NCBI GenBank assembly: GCA_027488335.1
Contig: JAIYBU010000039.1
Coordinates: 1-64,000, forward strand
DNA: 64,000 nucleotides
DNA from: Cytophagaceae bacterium
GTDB lineage: Bacteria; Bacteroidota; Bacteroidia; Cytophagales; Spirosomataceae
Direction of reading: 5' to 3'
In this document: piece by piece, positions 34,847-43,940 of the stretch
Layout: the number at the start of each line of letters is the position of its first letter
Position numbering within the stretch: the stretch's first letter is position 1
Translations under genes and position numbers: made by a program
Notes under the pieces: model-generated
What the model was told of the DNA's origin: nothing
Database searches by the model: none
The model's input: only the letters and a program-made list of their open reading frames with translations

Positions 34847-36904
34847 ATGACTCAACTTTTAGCTGCTGTAAATGATTTTTTTAAGAATAAGCACATCAAA
34901 ATTGCTTTGTTGACGTTTTGTGTTTTTTCAGAAACGGTTTCTTTCGCTCAAAATCGACCTCGAACGGATATAAATTTAGATGAATTTATTCAACGAGTTT
35001 TTCCTGTTCAGCAAGAAAACATTAATTACGAAGACCTCTACGAATCGCTTTATCAGCTTTATCAAAATCCACTTAATCTAAACATATCTACTGCCGAAGA
35101 TTTAGCTTCGCTCTATGTGCTTTCACAGATTCAGATAAAAAGTATTCTCGACCACCGAGAACAAAACGGCGATTTTCTGAGCATTTACGAACTCCAAGCC
35201 GTGCAAAACCTTGATTTAGAGACGATTAATAAACTACTACCTTTTGTTGATGTAAAGTATAAATTTTCGGTCGAGGACTTGAAAAATCGCCTCACCAATG
35301 CCACCGACCATTATTTTGTGTTGCGAAACTCGCAAGTTTTAGAAAAATCAAAGGGTTTTGAAGATGGAAAATACCTCGGTTCGCCTCAACATTTATATGC
35401 TCGATACAGATTGAGCCACCCAAAAGATTTTCAAGTCGGTTTTATTGTAGAAAAAGATGCTGGCGAAAAAAATTACCTTGATTTCTATACATTTCATTTT
35501 CAACTTCGTAATAAAGGCAAACTCAAAAACGTAGTTTTGGGCGATTATCAAGCACAATTTGGGCAAGGTTTAATCCTATCGGCTGGGTTTTCGTTGGGCA
35601 AAAGTAGTGAAGCCATTGCCACTACTCGCCGCAGCAATTTGGGTGTTCGTCCTTACGGTTCGTTGCTCGAAGGAGGTTATTTTAGAGGAGCAGCCGCCAC
35701 TTATCAACTTGGTAAAATTGACTTAACGGGCTTTTATTCGTACACCAAACGAGACGCCAGCATCAGCGATGATAGTGGCGAACGAGAAGATTATTTCAGC
35801 TCGGTGCTAACAGGTGGCTACCACCGAACCGAAACTGAATTGGCTCGAAAAAATCAATTAACTGAGCAAAATATTGGCGTAAATGCTATTTTTTCATTCA
35901 AAAATGGACAAGTTGGAGCAACGTTGCTCAATACACAATTTGATGCCACGCTCCAGCGTACACCCGTTTTGTATAATAAATTTGAGTTTTCGGGAAATCA
36001 AAATTTAGTAGTAGGTACAAACGTTACTTACACTTGGCAAAACTTCAATTTCTTTGGCGAAGCGGCTCGCTCAAGTAGTGGCGGCATCGGAGCGATTGGA
36101 GGTTTTGTAGCAGCCCTCAGCCGACAAATTGAATGGGCGGTAAATATCAGAAATTTTGATAGAAATTTTCATAGTTTTTATGCCAATGCTTTGAGCGAAG
36201 GAAGTAGAAATATCAACGAACGAGGCATCTATTGGGGGCTGAAATATTCACCCAAAAAAGGCTTGACTTTCAGTGCTTTCTACGACCGTTTTCAGTTTCC
36301 GTGGCTCAGATACTTGGTCGATGCTCCTTCGGGTGGTTTCGATTATTTATTCCGAATGACCTATCAGCCGAATAAAAAAGCCTTGTTTTATGTGCAATAT
36401 CACGAAGAACACAAAGGTAAAAACTTGCCCAACAATTCGACGGTGACCGATGTAGTAGTAAACGTAATGCGACAAAGCATTTTGGCTAATTTTGAGTATT
36501 CGGTCAATAGAGTTTTCAAGACTCAAACCCGTGTACAGTTGAATACTTATCAGTATGAAACTCGTTCACAATCAAAAGGTTATGCCATTATGCAAGACCT
36601 CGAAGGCTCAATTCGTAAACTACAATTCAAAGGCCGAATAGCCTACTATAATACTGATGATTATGATTCGAGAATTTATGTGTATGAAAACGATGTACTC
36701 TACGCCGTTTCGCTGCCCGCTTATTCGGGCAAGGGCATTCGTACGTATCTGATTGCTCGTTATGGCCTTACCCGAAACCTTGATTTGTGGGTGCGTTATG
36801 CTCGTACACAACTCAATAATGTAAGTACAATCGGAAGCGGTAATGACCAAATTAATGCACCGCACCGCAGCGAAGTGAAAGCACAGATTCGGTATTCGTT
36901 TTAA
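34847..36904 (+). CDS. Helix-hairpin-helix domain outer-membrane beta-barrel protein
   Basis: A 685-residue protein with an N-terminal signal region ending near SFAQ (residue 35). Residues about 75-135 hold helix-hairpin-helix repeats of the ComEA type (NISTAEDLASLYVLSQIQIK, SILDHREQNGDFLSIYELQ, LDLETINKLLPFV). The remaining ~540 residues are alternating aromatic/polar strands with Gly/Asn turns ending in a terminal Phe (AQIRYSF), as in outer-membrane barrels. HHH domains usually bind DNA or act as protein adaptors, so their location outside the inner membrane is notable; DNA uptake is one possibility. The function is not established. The gene ends in a strong hairpin shared with the convergent kinase gene. 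Confidence 0.82.
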   Translation: MTQLLAAVNDFFKNKHIKIALLTFCVFSETVSFAQNRPRTDINLDEFIQRVFPVQQENINYEDLYESLYQLYQNPLNLNISTAEDLASLYVLSQIQIKSILDHREQNGDFLSIYELQAVQNLDLETINKLLPFVDVKYKFSVEDLKNRLTNATDHYFVLRNSQVLEKSKGFEDGKYLGSPQHLYARYRLSHPKDFQVGFIVEKDAGEKNYLDFYTFHFQLRNKGKLKNVVLGDYQAQFGQGLILSAGFSLGKSSEAIATTRRSNLGVRPYGSLLEGGYFRGAAATYQLGKIDLTGFYSYTKRDASISDDSGEREDYFSSVLTGGYHRTETELARKNQLTEQNIGVNAIFSFKNGQVGATLLNTQFDATLQRTPVLYNKFEFSGNQNLVVGTNVTYTWQNFNFFGEAARSSSGGIGAIGGFVAALSRQIEWAVNIRNFDRNFHSFYANALSEGSRNINERGIYWGLKYSPKKGLTFSAFYDRFQFPWLRYLVDAPSGGFDYLFRMTYQPNKKALFYVQYHEEHKGKNLPNNSTVTDVVVNVMRQSILANFEYSVNRVFKTQTRVQLNTYQYETRSQSKGYAIMQDLEGSIRKLQFKGRIAYYNTDDYDSRIYVYENDVLYAVSLPAYSGKGIRTYLIARYGLTRNLDLWVRYARTQLNNVSTIGSGNDQINAPHRSEVKAQIRYSF

Positions 36905-36937
36905 TTGTAACACAATTTTCTAAATTGTGTTACAATT
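36903..36937. terminator. Bidirectional terminator between HHH-barrel and BadF-type kinase genes
   Basis: A perfect 16-bp stem (AATTGTAACACAATTT and its complement) with a TCT loop spans the convergent junction, overlapping the first gene's stop and the last codons of the second. It fits a terminator used by both genes. Confidence 0.72.
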
Positions 36938-37772
36938 GATGAAACTTTACCAAACCATCAATCGGAGATTTTAGGATTTTACCGATTTTAATCCTTTGAC
37001 TATCAGTTATTTTAGTCAATAAATCTTTGTAATAAAAAGCTACTGAACCTACAAAATTTACATTGGTTTCGTGGCACATGGGATATTTCAGAATATATTT
37101 TTGAAAGAATTGCAAAAAACAATTTTCCACTAAATCCCTACAAAAATCATCTTCGATATTATCAAATAAAAACCTTGAAAACGAAGCAAAATAACGATTT
37201 GGAAAAGGTTTATGGTACGCATTTTCGAGCACCGTCAGCCTATCCATTGCTCCGTATTGTGTTTCAAATTTTGCTCTGATTTCGAGCGGTATTTCTTTGT
37301 GTAAATAACTCAATAATAGGCTTTTGCCTAAGTGTCCGCCACTGCCTTCATCGCCCAGCCAAAAACCCAATGGTGGCACTTGAAAACCAGTTTTTTCACC
37401 ATCAAAATAGATGGAATTTGAACCCGTACCCAAAATACAAGCAATACCCGCTGTTTTTCCGCAGGCTGCTCGTGCCGCACCCATCACATCGCTTTGTGCT
37501 TCGATTTGTTGACAAGTTGGAAAAACTTTCAAAAGTGCATCTTTGATTACACCTGCTTTTTCTTCGTTGGTTACACCCGTTCCGTAATAAAAAACTTGCG
37601 TTACTTCTTTCGTGCAGAGCGGCAAAAGACTGACTTTTAGTTCGTTAGCAATCGAATCGGCATCTTGGTAATATGGATTAAACCCGACGGTTTGCGTTTG
37701 TGCAATTACGTCGTTTTGGTCTAACATTCGCCAATCGGTTTTAGTCGAGCCGCTATCTGCAATCAGAATCAT
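36930..37772 (-). CDS. BadF/BadG-family N-acetylglucosamine kinase-like protein
   Basis: A 280-residue ASKHA-fold kinase. The start is the ATG at 37772 (MILIADSGSTKTDWRML), since DSGSTKTDW is the phosphate 1 motif that begins family members. GIACILGTGSNSIYF is the phosphate 2 motif and PPLGFWLGDEGSGGHLGKSL the adenosine-side region. These enzymes phosphorylate N-acetylglucosamine or related amino sugars with ATP in the cytosol. The length is normal for the short Bacteroidetes form. It is convergent with the HHH-barrel gene and divergent from glnS. Confidence 0.88.
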   Translation of the reverse strand: MILIADSGSTKTDWRMLDQNDVIAQTQTVGFNPYYQDADSIANELKVSLLPLCTKEVTQVFYYGTGVTNEEKAGVIKDALLKVFPTCQQIEAQSDVMGAARAACGKTAGIACILGTGSNSIYFDGEKTGFQVPPLGFWLGDEGSGGHLGKSLLLSYLHKEIPLEIRAKFETQYGAMDRLTVLENAYHKPFPNRYFASFSRFLFDNIEDDFCRDLVENCFLQFFQKYILKYPMCHETNVNFVGSVAFYYKDLLTKITDSQRIKIGKILKSPIDGLVKFHQL

Positions 37773-37823
37773 GGAGAGTAGTGTTTTATTGATGATTGAG
37801 GCCGTAAATATCAGAAATGTAGG

Positions 37824-37840
37824 ACAGGTTTGCAACCTGT
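37824..37840. repeat. Small palindrome upstream of glnS
   Basis: ACAGGTT-TGC-AACCTGT is a perfect 7-bp inverted repeat in the 261-nt gap between the kinase gene and glnS. The surrounding text (GTAGGACAGG...) resembles intergenic repeats common in Bacteroidetes. Nothing else is recognised in this gap except an AT-rich stretch before glnS. Confidence 0.4.
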
Positions 37841-38033
37841 TAGTGCGTAGAAATAGTTTTCAGGACATTCTCTTATTTCGACAAGTTAGAAATTTATCTT
37901 GCTTAAAAACATAACATTTTTTATTTTTTATTTCACTAATTCAATAAAATCTTGTCTTAAATGAATACTTCCAAACTTTAAACTTAAAAAATAGTTAAAT
38001 TCGCAACATAGCAACATCACCACTCATAGAAAC

Positions 38034-39701
38034 ATGGCAGAAGCGATTGAAAAACCACTAAATTTTATTGAACAAATTATTGAAGATGACCTCGCAGTGG
38101 GTAAAAACGATGGTCGAGTTTTGACCCGTTTCCCTCCTGAGCCAAATGGCTACTTGCACATTGGTCATGCCAAATCTATCTGTTTGAATTTTGGAGTTGC
38201 CCAGAAATACGGTGGAAAAACCAACCTTCGATTTGATGATACAAACCCAGCAACCGAAGAAACCGAATACGTTGAGTCTATCAAGGCCGATGTAAGATGG
38301 CTTGGTTTTGAGTGGGCAGACGAACTTTATGCGTCTGATTATTTTGACCAACTTTATGAGTTTGCCTTAAAACTTATCAAAAAAGGCTTAGCTTATGTAG
38401 ATGATAGCACATCGGAAGAAATGGCAGCCATGAAAGGCACGCCAACCCTTGCGGGTATTAATAGCCCCTACCGTGAACGAACAATCGAAGAAAACCTTGA
38501 TTTGTTTGTGCGTATGAAAAACGGTGAATTTGCCGAAGGAACGAGAGTTTTGAGAGCCAAAATCAATATGGCTTCTACGAATATGCTCATGCGTGACCCT
38601 ATCATTTATCGTATCAAATTTGCCACGCATCACCGTACGGGCGATAAATGGTGTATTTATCCGATGTATGATTTTGCTCACGGTCAATCTGATTCGATTG
38701 AGCAAATTACGCATTCAATTTGTACACTCGAATTTGTACCTCACCGTGAACTTTACGATTGGTGTATTGAAAGTTTGGAGATTTTCCCTTCAAAACAATA
38801 CGAATTTGCTCGTTTGAACCTTTCTTATGCCATTACCAGTAAGCGTAAATTATTACAACTCGTTAACGAAAATTTCGTGACAGGTTGGGACGACCCTCGC
38901 ATGCCTACGATTTCTGGAATGCGTCGTCGTGGATATACACCCGAAGCCATTCGTGAGTTCTGCGACCGTATCGGTATTGCCAAACGTGATAATTTAATAG
39001 ATGTAAGTTTATTGGAATTTTGTGTTCGTGAACACCTCAATAAAATTGCCACTCGTGTAATGGCGGTACTTGACCCAATCAAAGTTGTGATTACGAATTA
39101 TCCCGAAGGGCAAGTAGAGGAATTGACTGCCGAAAATAATCCCGAAGACCACGAAAGTGGCTCGAGACCGATGCCTTTCAGCCGTGAAATTTTGATTGAA
39201 AAAGATGATTTTATGGAAAACCCAACGAAAAAATACTTCCGTTTGGGGCCAGGCTTAATGGTGCGTTTGAAACACGCTTACATTATTAAATGTGACGATG
39301 TAGTGAAAGATAAAAATGGCGAAATCGTTGAACTTCATTGTTCATACATCGAAAACTCACGAAGCGGAAACGATACTTCGGGCATTAATGTAAAAGGAAC
39401 AATCCACTGGGTTTCGGAAGCACAAGCAGTTGATGCCGAAGTAAGACTTTATGACCGATTATTTAAGGTAGAAGACCCAAGCCGTGAAGATGGCGATTTT
39501 AAAGATTATCTTAACTCGGAGTCATTGCAAGTGATTACGGCAAAAGTTGAACCTGCACTTAAACAGGCAACACTTGGCACACCGTATCAGTTTTTACGTA
39601 AAGGATATTTCTGCTTAGACCCAGATTCGACAACTGACGTTTTGGTTTTCAATAAAACCGTTGGTTTGAAAGATACTTGGGCCAAAGAAGCTGGTAAATA
39701 A
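38034..39701 (+). CDS. glnS: Glutaminyl-tRNA synthetase
   Basis: A 555-residue class I synthetase that charges tRNA-Gln directly. The HIGH motif is in [18 protein letters not shown] (H42-H45), and the KMSKS-type loop is [11 protein letters not shown] (about 267-277). [27 protein letters not shown]-type sequence and the C-terminal beta-barrel anticodon-binding domains ([17 protein letters not shown]) match GlnRS rather than GluRS. Length is normal. It is a single-gene unit with a strong terminator right after it. Confidence 0.97.
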   Translation: MAEAIEKPLNFIEQIIEDDLAVGKNDGRVLTRFPPEPNGYLHIGHAKSICLNFGVAQKYGGKTNLRFDDTNPATEETEYVESIKADVRWLGFEWADELYASDYFDQLYEFALKLIKKGLAYVDDSTSEEMAAMKGTPTLAGINSPYRERTIEENLDLFVRMKNGEFAEGTRVLRAKINMASTNMLMRDPIIYRIKFATHHRTGDKWCIYPMYDFAHGQSDSIEQITHSICTLEFVPHRELYDWCIESLEIFPSKQYEFARLNLSYAITSKRKLLQLVNENFVTGWDDPRMPTISGMRRRGYTPEAIREFCDRIGIAKRDNLIDVSLLEFCVREHLNKIATRVMAVLDPIKVVITNYPEGQVEELTAENNPEDHESGSRPMPFSREILIEKDDFMENPTKKYFRLGPGLMVRLKHAYIIKCDDVVKDKNGEIVELHCSYIENSRSGNDTSGINVKGTIHWVSEAQAVDAEVRLYDRLFKVEDPSREDGDFKDYLNSESLQVITAKVEPALKQATLGTPYQFLRKGYFCLDPDSTTDVLVFNKTVGLKDTWAKEAGK

Positions 39702-39718
39702 TTTGTCGTTATACCTGA

Positions 39719-39757
39719 AACCTGTAAGGTCTTTTGGAGACTTTACAGGTTTTTTTT
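39719..39757 (+). terminator. Intrinsic terminator of glnS
   Basis: The arms 39719-39731 and 39739-39751 pair over 13 bp with one mismatch, and the stem runs into an eight-T tract. It starts 17 nt after the glnS stop codon. Confidence 0.85.
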
Positions 39758-39845
39758 ATGTTATTATAAAAGATATTTTCGGGCATAATTATACATTTTT
39801 TCTAAAAAAAACGTTATTGATTACAACAAATAAAAATCCTTTACG

Positions 39846-40571
39846 ATGAAAAACACAGCACTAAAAATCTTCGCTTTTATATGGATTAGTTTAAGCACGT
39901 TTGCTCAAACTGCCGAAGATATTTTCAATAAACACATAGAAGCAACGGGTGGAAAAGCCCTTTGGGATAGCGTTTCGACTTATTCAATCAAACAAGCGTA
40001 CCGTGGAAACTCGGCGGCTGATTATGATATTGAGTTGAAGGGGTCATTTAACGTAGCCGCTCTTTATAAAGCAAAAACCATTTTAAAGCGTACATTTATA
40101 TTTGGTGTAAAGGGGGCAGATGGTTGGAGAAAAGTGCCACTTGGTAGTTCGGATAAAGCCACTCAATATGAAACCAATAGTTTGAGCGAAAAAGAACAAG
40201 AAAATATGCGTAGAGAGTTGAAAGAAAATCTTTTACCATTTTTTGACTACCAAACTAAGGGCTATATTGCAACCGTTGTCGGCAGTGAAACCCTTAATGG
40301 TGTGAAAACAACGCACGTAGAATTAAGCGGAAAAGGTATCAAATACAACCTATACTTTGATGCAACAACAGGGCTTTTAACAAGAAAAAGACTTACTTTA
40401 AGCACGGGTGAGGTAATTACGGAAGATTATACCAAATATGGAGATACTGCTTACGGTTTAAAATTTCCAACTGAATCGACCTATTTGAGTAGCATTGATA
40501 AACGAAACTTGAAAGTAACCACATCAGTTATTTTTAATGATACCATCGCCCCCGTATTTCTTACTCGATAA
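39846..40571 (+). CDS. Secreted LolA-like outer-membrane lipoprotein-sorting family protein
   Basis: A 241-residue exported protein with signal peptide MKNTALKIFAFIWISLSTFA. The mature part begins QTAEDIFNKHIEATGGKALW, the usual opening of Bacteroidetes proteins annotated as outer-membrane lipoprotein-sorting (LolA/LolB fold), with strands ENLLPFFDYQTKGYIATVVG and TTHVELSGKGIKYNLYFD. The fold is an open barrel that binds acyl chains; the true cargo is unknown. It is a monocistronic gene between two terminators. Confidence 0.72.
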   Translation: MKNTALKIFAFIWISLSTFAQTAEDIFNKHIEATGGKALWDSVSTYSIKQAYRGNSAADYDIELKGSFNVAALYKAKTILKRTFIFGVKGADGWRKVPLGSSDKATQYETNSLSEKEQENMRRELKENLLPFFDYQTKGYIATVVGSETLNGVKTTHVELSGKGIKYNLYFDATTGLLTRKRLTLSTGEVITEDYTKYGDTAYGLKFPTESTYLSSIDKRNLKVTTSVIFNDTIAPVFLTR

Positions 40572-40589
40572 AAAAATATAGTAAGATTT

Positions 40590-40619
40590 AGCCTCTCATT
40601 TTTTGAGGGGCTTTTTTTT
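40590..40619 (+). terminator. Intrinsic terminator of the LolA-like gene
   Basis: AGCCTCTCA (40590-40598) pairs with TGAGGGGCT (40604-40612), with one G-T pair, and is followed by an eight-T run. It lies 19 nt after the stop. Confidence 0.82.
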
Positions 40620-40739
40620 GCTTAAATGGATACTTGTAAAATATTTTCAACTCACTTCCAACCATTTTAAAATAAAAGGGGTCTTACTGATAGCAACCCT
40701 TAAAAACTATTTGGTTGGAGCATAATTTATACCCTTTTC

Positions 40740-41291
40740 ATGTATAGCGAACAAGAATTAATACAGGCTTGTATTCGCCAAGAACGACCAGCCCAACGGC
40801 AACTTTACGAGCGTTTTGCCAGTAAGTTGTTCGCTACGGCTATGCGTTACATGAAAAATAGAAGCGATGCCGAAGATGTTTTGCAAGATTCGTTTATCAA
40901 GATTTACCAGAAAATAGATAGTTTTCGATTTGATTGTCCGCTTGAAGCATGGCTCAGAAAAATAGTAGTCAATACTGCCTTGAAACAATTGCAAGGCCAG
41001 CCAAATTACATGGAACATACAGATAGTCAATTAATTTCTGACGAAGTAGAACAAGATGAATTTACGCTTTCAGGTTTTGAGTTTGAACAATTAATGGAAA
41101 TAGTACAGAGTTTACCCGATGGTTGCCGAACGATTTTTAATTTATATGCCATTGAAGGTTATCAGCACAACGAAATTGCAAATATGCTGGGTGTGACTGA
41201 GGGAACATCAAAATCGCAGTATTCGAGAGCCAGAATGTTGCTACAACTAAAATTAAAAGCGATGGGAATAAACCCTAAAGCCATCAAATAA
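40740..41291 (+). CDS. ECF sigma factor, RpoE-like
   Basis: A 183-residue sigma-70 region 2/4 protein. Region 2 is LYERFASKLFATAMRYMKNR with DAEDVLQDSFIKIYQKI; region 4 is LPDGCRTIFNLYAIEGYQHNEIA with recognition helix LGVTEGTSKSQYSRARMLL. It is followed 42 nt later by a gene for a membrane-tethered barrel protein whose cytoplasmic N-terminus may act as its anti-sigma. It differs from the glycan-type sigma at 19 kb and probably serves an envelope-stress or general role. Confidence 0.93.
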   Translation: MYSEQELIQACIRQERPAQRQLYERFASKLFATAMRYMKNRSDAEDVLQDSFIKIYQKIDSFRFDCPLEAWLRKIVVNTALKQLQGQPNYMEHTDSQLISDEVEQDEFTLSGFEFEQLMEIVQSLPDGCRTIFNLYAIEGYQHNEIANMLGVTEGTSKSQYSRARMLLQLKLKAMGINPKAIK

Positions 41292-41333
41292 ATCATTTAA
41301 GTAAAAGATACGGAATTGTTTTCGTAGAAAGAA

Positions 41334-42878
41334 ATGGACTCACAGAAGCCAAATAATTTTGAAGAAGAATGGCGAAAGGCATTTAATGATGCTTCTTTTC
41401 CTCCCCCAAGCGATATGTGGGAGCGAATTGAGCAGGATTTAGAGCGAAAAAAACGCCGTCCATTCTTATTTTTCCTTCGTTCATCAGCTATGCTTGCTGG
41501 TGTGGCCGCAACGCTGATTTTGGCTTTGGGAGGAATCTTATTTTTTAATCAAAAAGATACTACAACTTCAGTAGCAAATAATATTCAAACCAAAGTTCAA
41601 CCAAACTCAGACACCCAAAATCAAAGAACTCAGCCAGAGTTGGATAAAACAGACCATACTTCTCTTGCAACAAAAGCACGAAATGACATTGAAACCATTA
41701 ATTCGTCAAAAATATTAGGCAACCAACTGGCTTTCGCAGAAACAACTACTAATAAACGTGTTATTACCTCGCCAAAATCTACACAAAACAACCAATTACC
41801 AACGTTAGTCGCTGCAAGTACTAACGCTGGTGATAGGGTTGTGAATGTGCCTACGAGCAGTAATCAAACATTGGTTGGTTACAACTTACAAGTGCTTGAT
41901 AGTGGGTCTAATAAGGGTGTTTTAGTTACTCAAAATGATAATAAAATAATTATAGATTTAGCCTTATTGAAATACCACGAATACCAATATTTGGGAAGTA
42001 GATATACTTTGAGGCGAAGTAAACTAAGTTTTGAAAGCGAAGCAACCGAAGCTCCAGTTGTGGCTTCAAACGACTCTAAGTTTTGGGTGGGTGTTCAATC
42101 GGGCGTTTCGCCTTTTGACCCCAATATGAAACTTGGGGGGATAAATAACGTTGCGATGACACAAGCCGATGCTTTTGCAAAAAGTTCAAATCAAACTTCG
42201 GTAGGTACATCTTCATCGGTTAGCCCTCAGGCAAATGTGATGGTTTCTCAACCACAAAATGCTATAAAATCGGGCATTGGAATCAATACAGGCGTAGCGA
42301 TGGGCTATAAAATTTCAAAAAAATGGAATTTTGAGAGTGGAATCAGATATTTACGTGGAAATTCTACGCTGAATAGCAATACTTATGCTTTCCAACAAAA
42401 CGGCTATGTAAATACTTTTTTTGCTGATTACTTGATGCAAAATTCGGCTAAACAAGATATGCAGTTTGCTAATGGCCAAGTAAATACTATAGTAGCCGAT
42501 GCTTCACAATTCAGTAATCGTTATGAATATCTGATGATTCCGATGCAAGTTGGATATGAAATGGGCTTATCGAAAAAAGTTGCTTTAAACTTTTTAGCGG
42601 GTGTTTCGACGGATATTTTCTTACAAAATACCATCATCAATGATAATAGTATCGTACAGGAAAAGAGTGTAATCAATAGCTCAAGCAATATCTATAAACC
42701 GTTGAATTTGAGTGGTTTAGGTGGCGTAAGGGCAAGCTACGTTGTAAGCAAGCATTGGCAGTTAAATTTAGGAAGTTCCTATCAGCACTCGTTATTTTCG
42801 GGTATTAACAATTCAACGGCCTTACAGATGCGTCTGAAAATGTTTGGGCTAAATTACGGATTAAACTATCGTTTTTAA
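41334..42878 (+). CDS. Putative anti-sigma/outer-membrane beta-barrel hybrid protein
   Basis: A 514-residue protein with no signal peptide at its N-terminus. The first ~45 residues are charged (EEEWRKAFNDASFPPPSDMWERIEQDL, broken here by its Trp/Pro motif) and resemble cytoplasmic anti-sigma tails. One membrane helix follows at about 46-70 (SSAMLAGVAATLILALGGILF). Then ~150 residues of Asn/Gln/Thr-rich linker and, from about 245, a predicted PorT/OmpA-like outer-membrane barrel (GIGINTGVAMGYKISKKWN; ending LNYGLNYRF with terminal Phe). It is co-transcribed with the sigma gene. If both predictions hold, it would link inner and outer membranes in one chain. Confidence 0.75.
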   Translation: MDSQKPNNFEEEWRKAFNDASFPPPSDMWERIEQDLERKKRRPFLFFLRSSAMLAGVAATLILALGGILFFNQKDTTTSVANNIQTKVQPNSDTQNQRTQPELDKTDHTSLATKARNDIETINSSKILGNQLAFAETTTNKRVITSPKSTQNNQLPTLVAASTNAGDRVVNVPTSSNQTLVGYNLQVLDSGSNKGVLVTQNDNKIIIDLALLKYHEYQYLGSRYTLRRSKLSFESEATEAPVVASNDSKFWVGVQSGVSPFDPNMKLGGINNVAMTQADAFAKSSNQTSVGTSSSVSPQANVMVSQPQNAIKSGIGINTGVAMGYKISKKWNFESGIRYLRGNSTLNSNTYAFQQNGYVNTFFADYLMQNSAKQDMQFANGQVNTIVADASQFSNRYEYLMIPMQVGYEMGLSKKVALNFLAGVSTDIFLQNTIINDNSIVQEKSVINSSSNIYKPLNLSGLGGVRASYVVSKHWQLNLGSSYQHSLFSGINNSTALQMRLKMFGLNYGLNYRF

Positions 42879-42904
42879 ACCCAAAAATTGATTCAAAAGT
42901 ATCA

Positions 42905-42944
42905 ATTAAAGATTGTGGAGTTTTGACGTAGTCACATCTTTAAT
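42905..42944. terminator. Possible bidirectional terminator between the barrel and cytochrome genes
   Basis: ATTAAAGAT (42905-42913) pairs with ATCTTTAAT (42936-42944); GTG/CAC adds pairs beyond a one-base bulge. It lies in the convergent 90-nt gap. Confidence 0.5.
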
Positions 42945-42968
42945 CAACAATCGCTAATTTTTAGGTTT

Positions 42969-43814
42969 TTACAATTTATGTTCGCTCATATAGCTTAGAT
43001 ACTTCACAATTTCAGTGGCTTCTTCGGGTTTTATGCCCAAATTTGGCATTTTTACATCGTTTCTATAACTCGTAGGGTTCTGAATGAATGCTTTTAAATC
43101 ATCGGTTTTCCAATATTCCGTTACGCTTTTGGGGTAGTTGAGCTCTGGCCCCATTTTTCCACCAATCTTGTTGATAGCATGGCAAGTTTGGCAACGATTC
43201 TTGAATATTTCGTAACCTGCCAGAGCCGATTCATCTTTTGGTTTGAGAGCCGCATCATTTTCGTGAAGAGGAGCAAGATGTATTTTTATCAAATTATACG
43301 GCCATTTATAATTCACATCCTCGCCTGAAACACCTTCATAAACTATGTAAAAAGGTTCAATTTTTGTTTCTTGGCCATTTTTTAGAAGTTTTTCCCACGT
43401 ACGCCCTTTCGGAGCATCGGCATCGCTTGCTGCTAAATAGGCTTTTGCCGAAAGTATTTTTTCTAAAGGCATTTCGGGTTTGTAGCCATCTTCGCACTCA
43501 AAAACTACTTTCAAATCAGCTGTATTCATCCTTTTTATTGAAGAATATTTTTCTAAAATTTCTTTCAATGATAAGGCATTAAAACGCTTGTTTTTATGAT
43601 AAACTGGGTCGGGTTGAATCATAACTATTTGCGTGTTTTTTAATAAGCCTTTTTTGCTTAAATCTAATAAATCAATAGTGAGAGAATCACTTGCTGGAAC
43701 TTCTTCGATAGCCAGCTTGGCTACTTGTAGCGAATCTTTTTTTGTATTTCTCTGTGAACTATCGCACGAAACATACAAGGCTGATAATAAGGCAAATGCA
43801 ATAACTTTTTTCAT
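42969..43814 (-). CDS. c-type cytochrome lipoprotein
   Basis: A 281-residue lipoprotein with acylation site C17 (LSALYVSCDSS). The C-terminal ~90 residues are a class I cytochrome c domain: haem-binding CQTCH (C208, C211, H212) and distal ligand M256 (VKMPNLGIKPEEA). The N-terminal ~180 residues (LSLKEILEKYSSIKR, LKVVFECEDGYKPEMPLEKI, KAYLAASD) resemble the sulfite-oxidase-type molybdopterin domain text but are too short for a full enzyme, so this part may only be a fold relative. It probably carries electrons in the periplasm. No oxidase gene is adjacent. Confidence 0.82.
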   Translation of the reverse strand: MKKVIAFALLSALYVSCDSSQRNTKKDSLQVAKLAIEEVPASDSLTIDLLDLSKKGLLKNTQIVMIQPDPVYHKNKRFNALSLKEILEKYSSIKRMNTADLKVVFECEDGYKPEMPLEKILSAKAYLAASDADAPKGRTWEKLLKNGQETKIEPFYIVYEGVSGEDVNYKWPYNLIKIHLAPLHENDAALKPKDESALAGYEIFKNRCQTCHAINKIGGKMGPELNYPKSVTEYWKTDDLKAFIQNPTSYRNDVKMPNLGIKPEEATEIVKYLSYMSEHKL

Positions 43815-43940
43815 AAATAAATATTTTTGAGGCTATGGATTTGACTATAAAAGTAGCCAAAATCTTTGTTTAAATAATGAGTTTTTCTTCGGATACCTGA
43901 AAAACACTATATTTATACTCAATTAAACAAAATTTAACCT

